From contig OX359250.1 in assembly GCA_947179485.1 (NCBI GenBank), positions 36,734,783 through 36,798,782 on the forward strand: a stretch of DNA of 64,000 nt. Reading direction: 5' to 3'. This document shows, one piece after another, positions 50,446 through 62,108 of this stretch. The position numbers and the translations under genes are program-made. Under the pieces are notes generated by a model. The model worked only from the letters and a program-made list of their open reading frames with translations, was not told the origin of the DNA and searched no databases. Position 1 is the stretch's first letter. Every line of letters begins with the position of its first letter. Source of the DNA: Allacma fusca. Its lineage: Eukaryota; Arthropoda; Collembola; Symphypleona; Sminthuridae.

Positions 50446-53400
50446 CTGTTCATCAAACAATAGTTTATGTACAAGGTTTCACACCATGCCTCTCCCCGGC
50501 TCTGTCAGTCTTCCCCATCTACACCTAACTCAATAAATACTGATTTATTTCCACCAACCAATGGATTTATCCGGACACACTCCAGTCCCATTCTCACCCA
50601 TGCTTTTTTTTATTGCCTTGGTCAAGAAGACTCTTCTCCTCGAGCTCCTTAAACCCCCGATTACTCTTCCCAAGTGTCAGGGTACATCCATTCCTATTTA
50701 TGAGGATGCAATTCACACTCCTAACCATGTAAATCCTCTCCCCTTCAAAAACAATATTTCTCAGGAGGATCTTCCCCTAAACCCACCATCCTCTCCCATC
50801 CTTTGAATTCCCAACTCACCCAGACCCACATCTCACGGCTAAGTAATGAACAGTAACTCCTCCGTTGTTTCTACAATAAATACTTTCAAAATTTACAAGG
50901 AGCGCAGGAGTGTTTAGTTTTTGAAACTTAAATTACACTAAACTTTCACTACCTTCACAGGGAGTGTAGAGGTGGGGGGGGAGGAAGGAGGGGAGGGGAG
51001 GGGAGGGGGAGAAGTTATGCCATTAATAAAAACAAAAAGGAAAGTTTTGTACAGAGGGATTTTGATAAAACCTGCTCGAAAATTGATTCCTCTGAGCTCC
51101 CTTTGTCCGCCCTGCTCCCTCAATCAGGAGAACCTTCCCAAGTTAAGAAATTCTTGGGTGAGTTTAAGTAGGTGCGTACATATTAGTGATTATGATAGTC
51201 TCTCCATTTGAGATACATCTCTTCGGAAAAACCATTGAAGTTTGTTCACGAGTCTCATCTTCTTACAGGAGGGGGATTGTGGTCCCTTGGGACAGGTTAT
51301 CGACTCGCGCAATCCGAACCATTCAACGAACTTCACATTAGAAGATCCTTGAGAGTCCATATTATAGGACGTTAATTCTCATTTATTTGACTCGGAGTGG
51401 GAGAGAATAAAATGATTTAAGAATCATTTACTAGCTAATCCTTAGATATACAGTTTCTCCTCCTTTAAATTTCACTTTTATTTACTCCTTCGAAAATTTC
51501 CTCCTCGGGAGGAACTCTCTCACTCTCTTTCCCTCTCTCCTTTGCAGAGTGTAAGGAATAGTTTCCCAAGTTAAATTAAAGGTAAGCTCCAGTGAGTCTC
51601 ATACATCAACTTTCCCCCTTCCAGTTTGGGCCGACATGAAATCCATTACTTCAGTTCCACTCTACGTTCCTGCACTTAGGGACCTTTTTCTTAAAAATGA
51701 TCCCCTCAAAGTTACTAATCACTCATGCAGAAGAAACTAAGAAAATTCTTGAGGAATTCTTACTTCCAAGAGATGAGCAACTTTAAGGTAATCAATTTCA
51801 ACGTAACTGTACAGAGATACGCATTTTTTTAGGAGATCCCCGTTATCTTTTACAGTTCATCCAGGAGGGATGGAGTGCATGGGAAAAATTAACAAGGAAT
51901 AGTTACGGAAGCAATTTTGAATAATAGTGTCCCTGAATTTCATATATAGTCTCGGAGTATCTATTTGTTATATTTTTTTTGTATGTCAGCCTCATTTGAT
52001 TACATGGGATTCGTGGCCTAAAAGCATTGGGTCCTAGAGAAACCTCCCTTCCCTTACTTAAGGGATCCGAGTCATATGAGCTCACATTGTGGACATATGT
52101 AGATGAAGGGGAAGGAGCTAGGGACTGCCGGAGGTTGGAGGCTCTTTGAGGCAAATACTTGAATTTTCATTGAAGGATGGGGAAAAGACTAAATTAAACT
52201 AAAAGCTATCGGTTCGGGGAGTACATGGAGTAAGACCGTTATTTTTGGATATTCAGATCCTTGGAGGCTCCGGGAGTTCCAAAGAATATTTAGAATTTAC
52301 CAACCATCACTTAATCCACAAAGTAAAATGGGAAGAGATTCAATCATCTTTAAGAGATTACAAGATAGGATTGTACAAGTAAACACGCCGGAGAAAAAAG
52401 CTTGGGTAACTGTTCTCTATAGAGCTACCTTTTGGCACATCTCCTCCCGTCTCGGATGTAATACCCCTCAGTACAAGGAACGTGGTTTGTGAATTGTACA
52501 CATAGCTCAAATGTAATTACAGTGTAGGCTCCGACTTCGTATCAACTACAGGATGTCTCCAATCCTGAAGGGATCCAAACCTTAGAAGCAGTGTTAAGAG
52601 GATTTTGAGGACAATAAAAGCTTTTGAATTTGAATACCTATTTTGATACATGGAATTCAAAGTAGAACAAAATGCAAGCTCCTGGAGCAACCCAACCCCG
52701 AAAATAGGAGGAAGGTACAGCTCCCGGAAACATTATCAATTCCCCAAGCAGCGCTCAGCCATAATCGAGAAATTTGATCCATTCCGCTAAGTACCTCAGT
52801 GCATATCGGGAAATACTTCATTCAAGTATCTATATTTATACTGGTACATTATTGAGACAAAAATTATTGTAACCAAATCAAATTTTTCTGTCCTCCCAAG
52901 GATAAAAGGAGCCTCCATGCACAAAGGGATTTGACATGCATGCTTACATGTGCTTGCATAAGGTCACACGCTACCCGCCTCCAGAAATCCCTCTCCTTTT
53001 AAATACACCAACTTCTCCATGGATGGAGTCCCTACCACAAGGAAGGGGAAAAAACCTACCTGGGAGTAAATACACACAGTCAAGTATCTATAGGGATAGC
53101 CCTCGGAAGGATATTTTACTTAAGTGGCTTTAACTTCTATCTCCTCCCTTCTCACCATCAGTCATCTATCCACATATAGTCTCGGTCCCATATAGATAGC
53201 ACTCGTCAGGGCAGACATCCAGTACTTGGGAGACAGACGGAGGTAGCTAGCCTCACCCACATAGCCCTACTTTAATGCAGGAGTGAGAGCAAAACTTGAG
53301 CTAGTAAACGTTGAGAGCCACGGTAAAATAATAGTAAAACCTAAATTGAAGTTGAAGTGGGTCATATGTACATGAACGACAAGGCTAAATTGAATAGAAG

Positions 53401-53794
53401 ATAAACGAGGTAGGGGCCATGAAATGATACAGAGACGAAAGGAGAGAGGAAACGATCAAAAAATATAACTTTCACAGTTTCATCACCATTCTCCTCTTTA
53501 TTGTTTTAAAACCATCTACTCCTTCATTTTTCCCATTTTTTTCTCTTTCCTCTCCCAATGGATTTTTGGGGACTCACAACAACCAAAAATCCCACAGAAT
53601 CTAACATCAGCTGGATGCACACTATTTTCTACAGTAGTCTTGAGCTTCCTGACAATGACTAATGTCAATGCAATAATCTTGTGGTGTAGGACTGTCCCTG
53701 GGATAAATACAACTGCAACTGAATTTTTGAGCTTGTAAAATAGTGCAGAGCTTATTTAGTCAGAAATCATGGGAGCATTTTTTATGTTTGAAAA

Positions 53795-53935
53795 ACTTCG
53801 TCTAAATTTTTTATAACGACATTTTTCCTACCTAAATTTTTCATACTAAATTTTTCATACTAAATTTGGTCTACGTAAATTTTTCATACCTACACTTTTC
53901 ATGCTAAATTTTTCATACCAAACTTTCCCTACCTA
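53795..53935. repeat. TAAATTTTTCATAC-type tandem repeat
   Basis: About eight copies of a 14-17-bp unit, including TAAATTTGGTCTACG and CAAACTTTCCCTACC variants. Confidence 0.85.
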
Positions 53936-54655
53936 AAAAAGGCCTTGTTTGTAAAATACAGATAAAGAAATCCGGTAGTGGAGTTGGTACAACAAGATTC
54001 ACAGATTACAGCCACTGTTATTAAGGCAAAGGGAAGTTACATAGGTGTGTTGATATAGGTACATCTACACATGTGTATCTACATGTGTAGATATGAACAT
54101 GTACGTAACCATATGTACAGAGGGATTCTGAGGAGAAGCGAGCCCCAGTAATAGAAGTTAGCGATAGTGTTTAAACGGAATCTATTGAGTAATAAAAAAA
54201 AATGGATGCTGTCTCTGCTCTAAGGTTCCTGGAAACAAATTCTGAACTAGGGCTAGTTACGATTTGAATCAGAGTCCCCATGAACCCTCACTGATATGGA
54301 AACAGCCATAAATTAAGACTCTCATACATGAACCTAGTTTGTAAGTCTACTTATAAAATCGTAAATGTCCTATCATTTACTCCGCCATTGCAGACGGGAG
54401 TGAATTTCAATTGAGAATTGGATTCAAGTCTAATCTAAAAAAAACATGTACAGTTTGTTCTTCACATTTATATGTTCACAATTGAAGGGACGGACACAGC
54501 AGAGAAAATCAATACTCAATTATCTTACTCCATACACTTGAGTTGCAAAAGGTCTCTCTCACTCTCTACACACAATCCATTTATTTCTTTGAGAACGTTT
54601 CTTAAATTTACTTGTCTACTAAGGTTCAGCTTAAACCATTGCGGCTTGGATCTTC

Positions 54656-54665
<10 letters not shown>

Positions 54666-54701
<36 letters not shown>
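54666..54701. repeat. (GA)n microsatellite preceded by (TG)n
   Basis: A TGTGTG lead-in and then about 34 bp of GA. Confidence 0.95.
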
Positions 54702-54704
<3 letters not shown>

Positions 54705-55395
54705 ATGAACATTTTCCACCACCTTACAACCTATTTACAAGGAATATTGCACATAAATTTTGTCCATTGTGATAGGACTTTATACATGTCCGTACATACA
54801 AACACAGCCCCGAGCTAATGCATGTAAAATGTTACATAATTATATCTATACTGATGCTCCTGCCTCCTCCCGTCTGTGTACACATATACTCCTCCAAATA
54901 TATTCCAGCCAACACAATGAGCCACTCTTCCAAGGAGAGTTGGAGGAGCCAGGGAAAAAATTGAAACACATTAGAGATATTCTAAAGCTACTTATAAGTG
55001 CAGAGGAATGAAAGGGGAGATTTGTTATCCAAACCAGAATTGATTTGATGACGGGAACATGCATCTGCTACATAAATTTGAAAAGTTTCCTCCTCCCTAC
55101 ATGCATACATGCTTGTCTGTAATTCCCTCCCTGGCCTCATATATATTTTTCTTCATTTTGAGACATAAAGTGCTTCCCTTTCATGCAGAAATTAATCCGA
55201 GCATGATTGCATCCGCAGAAAGGATATAGTATTGTGGACTCCTTCCCCAGGTGCATACTCCATGCCCTTGTTTACGGACCCCGTATGAGCAAGTGAGTTG
55301 TAGTGCAAACACCAAAATAGCTTTCGACAGAGGAGGAATAATGCTTGGATGGAAATAATAATTATTATTTCTTTTTTTTTTCTACTCTTATACTC

Positions 55396-55719
55396 TCATA
55401 CCTCCAATGTTTCCCGGTCTGTGGCGGGTCGCTCCCACTCCCCAGCATGGGCTGGGGGAACCAACGACCCTGACTGTAATTCCTGGGCCCAGGAAGGATG
55501 ATGGATGTTTGGGTGGAAACTATCTCTGTTGAGAATCTCTCTCGGGCATTGATCATTTCCCTTTATTCCCGATAAATGGTCATTCTTTGGGAATTCTTTC
55601 TTTAATTGTTTCGAAAATTCGGAGTAGAAGTAATGATTTATCAGTTTGAGGACCCCGGCACTGTACCATGAGAGCACAAAAAGGGCGAGGACGATCTTGG
55701 CAAGGAAAAGAGCCCCCAT
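55396..55719 (-). CDS. Possible small membrane protein, 107 aa
   Basis: The ATG at 55719 follows an A-rich leader (TATAAAA). An N-terminal hydrophobic helix, MGALFLAKIVLALFVLSW, occupies residues 1-18 and could be a signal anchor. It leads into YSAGVLKLINHYFYSEF, a Lys-rich stretch and a polar C-terminal half (residues 45-107). The ORF ends GAG GTA TGA. TTGGAG|GTATGAG is also a fair splice donor, so the true product may continue in a further exon. It lies directly downstream of the 55876-56238 ORF and may be a diverged tandem relative. No family is recognised. Confidence 0.33.
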   Translation of the reverse strand: MGALFLAKIVLALFVLSWYSAGVLKLINHYFYSEFSKQLKKEFPKNDHLSGIKGNDQCPREILNRDSFHPNIHHPSWAQELQSGSLVPPAHAGEWERPATDRETLEV

Positions 55720-55875
55720 TTTTATATTTTTTTTTTTTTGGGGATAGTTCCTCAAAAATGGGACTCGATCGTGGAGGGAGTATTTTGAGAGTAGTTTCCT
55801 CCCGGACTAGTCGACGAGTGCTACAAAAGAATTAAAAAATGGGATATTAGTTTTATTTGGTCGTAAAACCTCAAT

Positions 55876-56238
55876 TTAGTTTTCCCCGTCACCCATTACA
55901 TGCTGGAAGAGGTCTTTAATAGCGGAGTAGACTTCGCTCCATGGAATCACAGCGATGATCATAAAGAAGGAGTTGAGGAGGACAAAAAACTGCATGTTCT
56001 CAAGTGCTTCTGGGGTTTGAAATTGATCAAACCAGGACTGGCTTTGTTGTTGCTCATGATTACTTTGATTCGCTTGATTTAGAGAATCAGAAAGTCGATC
56101 ACTTCCTCTGACATCCGCAGTGTATTTGTTCCTCCCTCCTCTGGAGCCCTTCCGAGCCGAGCCTGATGAAGACGATGGTAGTGACGGAGACAGATTTTTA
56201 GCACGACTGGAGCCACTACTATTTGCTTGGCGAACCAT
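55876..56238 (-). CDS. Possible tail-anchored-type membrane protein, 120 aa
   Basis: The ATG at 56238 has a good context (AGCATGG). Residues 1-70 are polar and rich in Ser, Arg, Asn and Gln. A hydrophobic segment follows at about 83-100 (MQFFVLLNSFFMIIAVIPW), then a short amphipathic tail WSEVYSAIKDLFQHV ending DGEN. On the minus strand an AATAAA (55852-55857) lies about 20 bases after the stop, unusually close but consistent with a compact gene. It is followed 156 bases downstream by another small membrane ORF in the same orientation, and the two share a YSA-x(0-1)-[IV]-x2-L-[FI]-[QN]-H motif just after the helix. No family is recognised. Confidence 0.38.
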   Translation of the reverse strand: MVRQANSSGSSRAKNLSPSLPSSSSGSARKGSRGGRNKYTADVRGSDRLSDSLNQANQSNHEQQQSQSWFDQFQTPEALENMQFFVLLNSFFMIIAVIPWSEVYSAIKDLFQHVMGDGEN

Positions 56239-59234
56239 GCTCTCGTCTTTTTCCTCTTCCTTTTCTTTTATTAACCACAACAGAGTTTGTATGGAGCTAT
56301 TTTAAACCCATCCGTATCCATGTGTCCTGAGTCCCTAGCCCCCCCACGATATCTATTTCACATCAATGCAAAAAAGAACTTCACCGGAGGATTTGCGGCT
56401 GAAGATGTAACATGGATTTGGGAGGATTTCAATTCATTACTCCACCTAAATATTCTTTTGAATTCTCCTCAAAAATTATTCCCTCCTTCCCCACGACTTC
56501 CAATGATGAGACTGTACAGAGGGAGACATGTGTCGAAAAATTCATTGCTCTCGCGTCTCGATCACATCAGACTCAAATTTCCTCCCTCCCCTTGAGGGTG
56601 AAGGTTCGGACCCAGTCATGGAAAGAGGTAAAAAATTTTTTTTTTCACGGAGTATGTGATCACACGTCAGAAACTTTCCCACTTTATTTTTATTCCTTTT
56701 GAAAAACTACTCCCGTTGAAATCAATAGCGTGGAAATTTTAACTGTTGAAATGATACGAGCCAAACTTTTGAAATCCTTGAGGAAATTCCAGTTGGTGAA
56801 GTAGTGATTTATTTTAACAAGATACCAAAAAGGTATGCAGTTTGGACCGGCCATGAGGAAAACTGTCATTGCGCAAGGAGATGGTCTTTCCCCTATTCCC
56901 GTCATAAGACGTATGTACAGACTTGGACCCACACGGATAATTATTGGGGAATGGGCTTAATTGAAATCAATCAAGGAAATTATTAGTGTGATGTTTGAAG
57001 ACACTTTTATGACCAGGGCTTGGCTTTTGGGTGAGGGGCTCATTCATTGGGAGAATCCTTGTGGATGCAGTGACAGTACTCGACTCCCTCGGAGTATCCG
57101 TAGGAATTTAATTTACTTGACTCCATATAAGGTAACTATAGCTCCGTCCTGGGGAGGAACTTGAGAAGGGACGTATTGTATTTGGAGAGCTTCCTGTATT
57201 ATTTTATTCCCTAATTGTGGGTAAATACACGTGGGAGTCGGGTAAATTCTTTCTCCACATTAGAATAGAGGGGATCAGCCAGGTGGAACAGGCTAAAAAC
57301 TCTCATTTCTATGGATTCAGGGGAAATTTGCGAGTGACGGGATGTGTATTTACGATTTATATTTCCTTCAGTCCAAAAGGCTCTGACAAAGGCTGATTTG
57401 GGGTATGGGAGCACTTCTCAGTCTTCTTTCATGCGGCGTTCCCGAGCTTAAAATTAAATCTTTATAGTTGGCTCATAATCAAATATAGGAAGAGAGACCT
57501 GCCGCCGTCCCAGTTCATTTGGAGTTGTGTGCGTATAATTATAGAAATAAGGAGGGGGTCCCGTGAGAATAACTCATAATATATTGCAGCCCATTTCCAG
57601 GTAATCTTCTTATGGACAAAGGACTCTCAAGGTGGAGGCAGAATGATTCATGTTCCAATTTAAATACTGTTACGACACTTGGACTCTCCGGGTCTTCAGA
57701 GGTCATTCTTTCCCTCCGCTCAAGAACATAAGGGCATGGGGCTCTGATCCTCTGAGCTCAACTTAAACTCAACAGCCAGTCAGGGGGGTCAGTCATATTT
57801 ACATTCACATTTTCCTTGATGAGAATCCTCGAGAGAAAATCCATCGGAAACATCCTTTAAATTAACAACTTTCCTTCACATTTCATTCTCTGGTCGTTTC
57901 CAATCTCCCAATTCCAATGCTCCAACTGTTCTTCCCGGAAGATCTTATTATGGCCCACTTCTTTTGACTCTCCTCCCAACTTGTGTATTCTAGTCATTTA
58001 GTTTTAGGCATATGAGCAAATAGTGCAATTTATACAAAAAAGTGGTCATTCAGCTCGATTAGGTTTGGAATGAAGGAAAGTTAGCCGCAAGAATATCCTA
58101 ATTTTCTCTTCGGAAATTAATTTCTGGTGCAAGGGGACTCAAGAGTTTCAATAATGAGTCAAGAGTCAATTTAAACTTCATCTCCTGTGAAAGAGTTCAT
58201 TTTTCAAAAAAAAATCGTATGCTTATATATAATGAAGATTTTCAGCACATAATTACTACAAAATCAAACCCCTGTCATTTCCCCATAGCCAATTTCGTAA
58301 CCAAAGATTTGAGCATTTCAAGATCACACAATTTTATTGCTAGTTTATTATAATTAATTTTTGAAATAACCAATTTAAATAGGAACTCACGAGGGAAAAA
58401 TTCTTCCTAGAATTTTCTATGAAAATTTAAATAATTACTGCATTTTAGAAGTATGTCTTGCTTATTTCTGATTTCTTTCCAATTGCTTTAAATTATGAAA
58501 TTCTGGTGGGAAAATTGTCAGTTTGATTTAGCTTCTGATGTAAGGTTATTTTTTTATTTTCAGTAAATATATTTTTGTAACCAAATTTCTAAATAATTTT
58601 AAAAGGGAATACCAACATTCTTCCAGTCAATTTTCTTCAAAAGGAAATCTTGTGTGTATGTGCATACAAGACTATAATATGCAATTATTACTACTTATAT
58701 GAACCTACTTTGAACCTCCTTATGGGCAACATCATAATTTATCGTCTAATATTAAATTTTTAATGTCTATGGCTCCATGAAATTGAGATGGTCCATTACA
58801 GGCCTTAATGGCCCATATTTTAAAAGGTAGGACTTAAAAACGAAAAATAAACCGCTTAGTAAGTAGCGGGAGGCGAGTAACAGGTCCAAGAAGAGCTACG
58901 ATCTTCAAGATGAGGCACATGCATCTACACATACGTAAGATGGGAGGTCGATAAGAGCTCCAAATATTGGAAAATATTACTAAAGAATATGAAATGAACG
59001 GCAAGTACATAACAAGGGATGTATTTATGGGGGTAACAGTCAAACCCAATGTTTTTAAATTAGTTTCCATGACATTTTCTGAAGTAATCGCCCACGTTTG
59101 AGTGGAGGGTTCTCGGGAAACAGGTTTTCATTGATTGGGTGAAATTTATGAATTTTAAAGGAAGAAATATCTCTCAGGTTATGAAGATCACGATTGTGAT
59201 GCGCTTGTAAAGTTCATGTAACCGTTTCAGAGTC
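56239..59234. other. Region between the small ORFs and MKS1
   Basis: AT-rich from about 58000 on. Open plus-strand frames at 56750-56986 and 56961-57131 look partly protein-like, and the second ends at a good donor (CATATAAG|GTAACT). Missing MKS1 N-terminal exons would be expected here or further upstream, but none could be matched. Confidence 0.45.
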
Positions 59235-59308
59235 ATGAATGACGACGAGCCGAAAAGGAAACTTTTTCTTCTGTCATGGCATCTAACGGGGACGCAACAT
59301 TTCAAAAG
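59235..59308 (+). CDS. Possible upstream first exon of MKS1
   Basis: An ATG at 59235 opens a frame starting MNDDEPKRKLFLLSW. It reaches a possible donor (TTCAAAAG then GTGCCT) after 74 bases. Ending in phase 2, it would join the T at 59848 to read K-S-M-E-S-P into the MKS1 exon at 59849, so the phases agree (a one-in-three coincidence). If real, MKS1 would gain about 25 residues. Against it: the donor is weak, and the X-box-like site at 59661 would lie inside the intron rather than upstream of the gene. The same frame also runs on past the donor to a stop as a 52-codon ORF. Inference only. Confidence 0.2.
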
Positions 59309-59660
59309 GTGCCTCAAGTCCACGCTAGGACGTTATTTCCAACGTTTCACACTCCAAGTCCGAATTTTGTCCCTGACTGAAATAAGCTCCTAATAAGGGT
59401 AGGACACAGCCCTAGAATAATAATTATTTCAATGTTTCCTAAAATGGGGTTCAAATCTTTTGCAAAGTATGATCCGTATGACATCAGCAGTATCAATATA
59501 AATTCCCAATAAATGGGTTTGTTGGATGCGGTGGGGAATTTTAGCATAAATGCATACATTGTACAGTGCATATTGGGGCACTGTGAGACTTATGCTCGAA
59601 ATTGGATCTTTCCCCTTCATACAAATACATACTAACGGAGAGGCAGATGAATGGGGGGAT

Positions 59661-59674
59661 GTAACCATGGTTGC
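59661..59674 (+). promoter_or_regulatory. X-box-like RFX site upstream of MKS1
   Basis: GTAACCATGGTTGC is a near-palindrome. The left half fits the X-box half-site GTNRCC exactly. The right half, read on the other strand, is GCAACC, one mismatch from it, with a 2-base spacer. It lies 175 bases before the ATG at 59849, a normal distance for RFX-controlled ciliary genes. Function is inferred. Confidence 0.5.
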
Positions 59675-59848
59675 CTTTACTAACACACGTATTGATTAAC
59701 CCCTGAAGAACCGGAAGGACTGGATCCAAAAATATCAGACAGTTTTGTCTCCCTACCTGAAAAATATTTTGTAGGAATAACGTCAGTGCAGTCACGTTTA
59801 TAAAATTTAAAGTTCCTCCAAACTCTAGTGTACTTCTTCAAACACAGT

Positions 59849-61404
59849 ATGGAAAGCCCAATTATTCCAGATGTAACCACAGATTCTGACTCCGATAGCT
59901 CTGGAACAACCAATGGACTCACAGGTAACTTAAAGTTTTAATTGTGCACGGTTTGGCACGCTCAAATATTTCTATTTGAAAAAGAACATCAGCTGTGTCG
60001 CAATATTTGGCACAGAAGTAGAAAGCACACTGATGACAGTACAAATAAAATATAAATTATACATTATTACAAATTATATTTGTACAATTAGGTGGGCAGC
60101 CCGAAGATGACTACAATGACAGCTTGGAGGAGGATGCGGCAACAAAAGTTCGGAAGAGACGGTTTCTAGACGATCAAATGGATGATGTCTTCGAGGTAGA
60201 GTTCTCAGATTTTTTTAAAGTATTGTTGGGACCATCTAAATATTTTTAATCTTTAATTTGGTATTGCTTTCTTGTGAGTGTCGTTAATTAAGAAGGGTAA
60301 TTAATTTTTACTTAATTCTTATATTTTAATTTGATTCCTTTTGATTTCTAGCCTGTGCTACTAAATGAACTGAAGTTGGTCTTGCTGGGTGAAATAGTGT
60401 CCGCGGAAGGTTTTGACGCATCTCCTGTGTGTGTTCATTATTTATTCGAACTACCCAAAGGTATTCATCACGATTCCCCAAATTCAGTCTTTGAATTCTT
60501 TTTATATTGGATTTTATGAAGGTTAACGATAAATAAGGTCAATTTGGATTTATTGACAGGTTGGAGGAATGACAGCGTTGTAAGCAACTTGCAAGGCATA
60601 ACAAATAGTTGTTACTCTACGATCGAAGGAATGTGTCACTTCTCCTTCAGCTTCTTCATCCAGCTCATTTTTTCCCTGGATACTGTGGAAGAGAATAAAT
60701 CCAGTAATTTAGAGAGTATTTTGAATGTGGAAATATTGAAGTAATTATATGTAGTGTTAAAAGAATATTCAAATACATTTCAATTATTTTATTCAGTATC
60801 CCGCCCGGTAATCCTGATTTCAGTGGCTTCCATGCTGGATTCTACTCGAGTGAAATTTGATGGCTATGGTTATATTTCCTTACCATCCCATCCCGGAACT
60901 TACAATTTCAAAATTCAGACTTGGAGACCGAAACCGAGAACAATCGAGGAAAGGATGGCGGAGTGTTTTGTGGATGTTGCTCCATCATTACAGGATATTC
61001 GTGCTGCCCACCTACCATACTTTGAAGGCGAGGTAACATAAAATGAACATGAATTTCTGTGGGAGCAAATCTGTAATTTAAATTGCTTAGCTAATTTCAA
61101 TCTTCATCTGCAAAATATTTGATCGAGGTTCTTAAAATAATTGTAATTGAAACTCCAGGAGTGTCGAAGAGCAAATCGATTGGGATTACAAACAGAGCCC
61201 TCAGGCTTTGTTACCTTAAGATTCCATGTCTTCCATCAAGTACCTGCTGACATCCGAGCTCAGTCCAGCAAATTAATTCTCATGGAACGAATGAATTCTT
61301 CTACAATCGTCAAGAGTGTTCAAACTGTTATCGATGCATTTCAGCGAGCGAGGAAAAGAGCTGAGAATGCAAAGTTAGGCATGAGCACCAAATTAACCCT
61401 GTAA
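59849..61404 (+). CDS. MKS1: MKS1-like B9-domain ciliary transition-zone protein, six exons
   Basis: Exons read as 59849-59924, 60092-60195, 60352-60460, 60560-60703, 60797-61032 and 61159-61404. All introns are GT-AG and the phases agree, giving 304 residues. Residues 1-60 are acidic and disordered. A B9 (C2-like) domain follows from about residue 66, with LLGEIVSAEGFD near 71-82, GYGYISLP at 167-174 and TWRP at 186-189. After it come the MKS1-type LGLQTEPSGFVTLRFH strand and a C-terminal basic helix FQRARKRAENAKL (about 284-296), which separates MKS1 from the shorter paralogues B9D1 and B9D2. Known role of the family: part of the MKS/B9 complex at the ciliary transition zone that gates membrane proteins into the cilium. 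Vertebrate MKS1 is about 560 residues, so the N-terminal half is either lost here or lies in upstream exons I could not identify. The ATG at 59849 directly follows an acceptor-like CACAG, so it may be internal. The C-terminal identification is firm and the start is uncertain. Confidence 0.88.
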
Positions 61405-61480
61405 TTTACCAACAGTTATTGTTTGTTGGTAAACTACCGAAGGAAAAACTAAAATTTGTGAAGATTTTTCACATAACATC

Positions 61481-61486
61481 AATAAA
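61481..61486 (+). terminator. Polyadenylation signal of MKS1
   Basis: AATAAA lies 77 bases after the MKS1 stop codon, within an AT-rich 3' flank. Further AATAAA copies occur at about 61614 and 61790. The first is the likeliest, which would leave about 750 bases between the MKS1 transcript end and the BBS4 ATG. Confidence 0.6.
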
Positions 61487-62094
61487 AGTTTTAATTCATT
61501 TGTTATTCCTTCTCCGTCAATTATCAGGCAACGTTAAGCACATCAAGTAATTGTACACTTGGATTTGTGCCTGTACTGTTGACTCTGGATTTATTTTTAG
61601 TCGGTCATTTCGAAATAAACCTCCTTGGACATTAGGCCTTTGTGACACAAGCAATTCACTTCCAGAGCTTTGCGTGTTTGTAATTCTATGAATAATTTTT
61701 GTCAGTTTCTACCAGCTTTGATGGTTTCTCTGTGTTATGTCATATAACATATGGCACCCTGATTTCACAAGTATCTACATTCCAGTTTACAATAAAAAAA
61801 TTAATGTAAATAAACCAGTCGCTCGATTTCGTCTACACGCGAGGGAATCACTTGTACAGAAATAATAGGCTCGAGCAGGCATTTAAGGACGGATACCTCA
61901 TTGCGTGTGGATAATCATACAGTAAATTGTATCGCAATAATCGTAAACCTAATGGAACATGGAGATATGCCGGGGAATTAAGTACTCAATTTATATGTAT
62001 CTATACTGACTCTCCCAGATCCGTCCAGTATCAAGAGAGTTGTTGTACTCGAAGGCGATGGGGTGCTTGAGAAATTTCCGAGTCAAAACAAACC

Positions 62095-62108
62095 GTCACC
62101 ATGGAGTC
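62095..62108 (+). promoter_or_regulatory. X-box-like RFX half-site upstream of BBS4
   Basis: GTCACCATGGAGTC has one exact half-site (GTNRCC) and the AT spacer. The second half, read on the other strand, is GACTCC with two mismatches. It shares the pattern GTNACCATGG with the MKS1 site and lies 141 bases before the BBS4 ATG. The same bases form a strong start-codon context (CACCATGG) for a short upstream ORF, which is a competing explanation. Confidence 0.35.

Larger units (their letters stand above)
50479..55395. other. Non-coding stretch
   Basis: No gene recognised. It contains the repeats at 53795 and 54666 and a G-rich tract at 50970-51013. Confidence 0.55.

Noticed and set aside
50153-50536. 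127-codon plus-strand ORF
   Set aside because: It is antisense to a minus-strand candidate exon with better splice sites, and its Ser/Pro/Leu content follows from pyrimidine-rich DNA.
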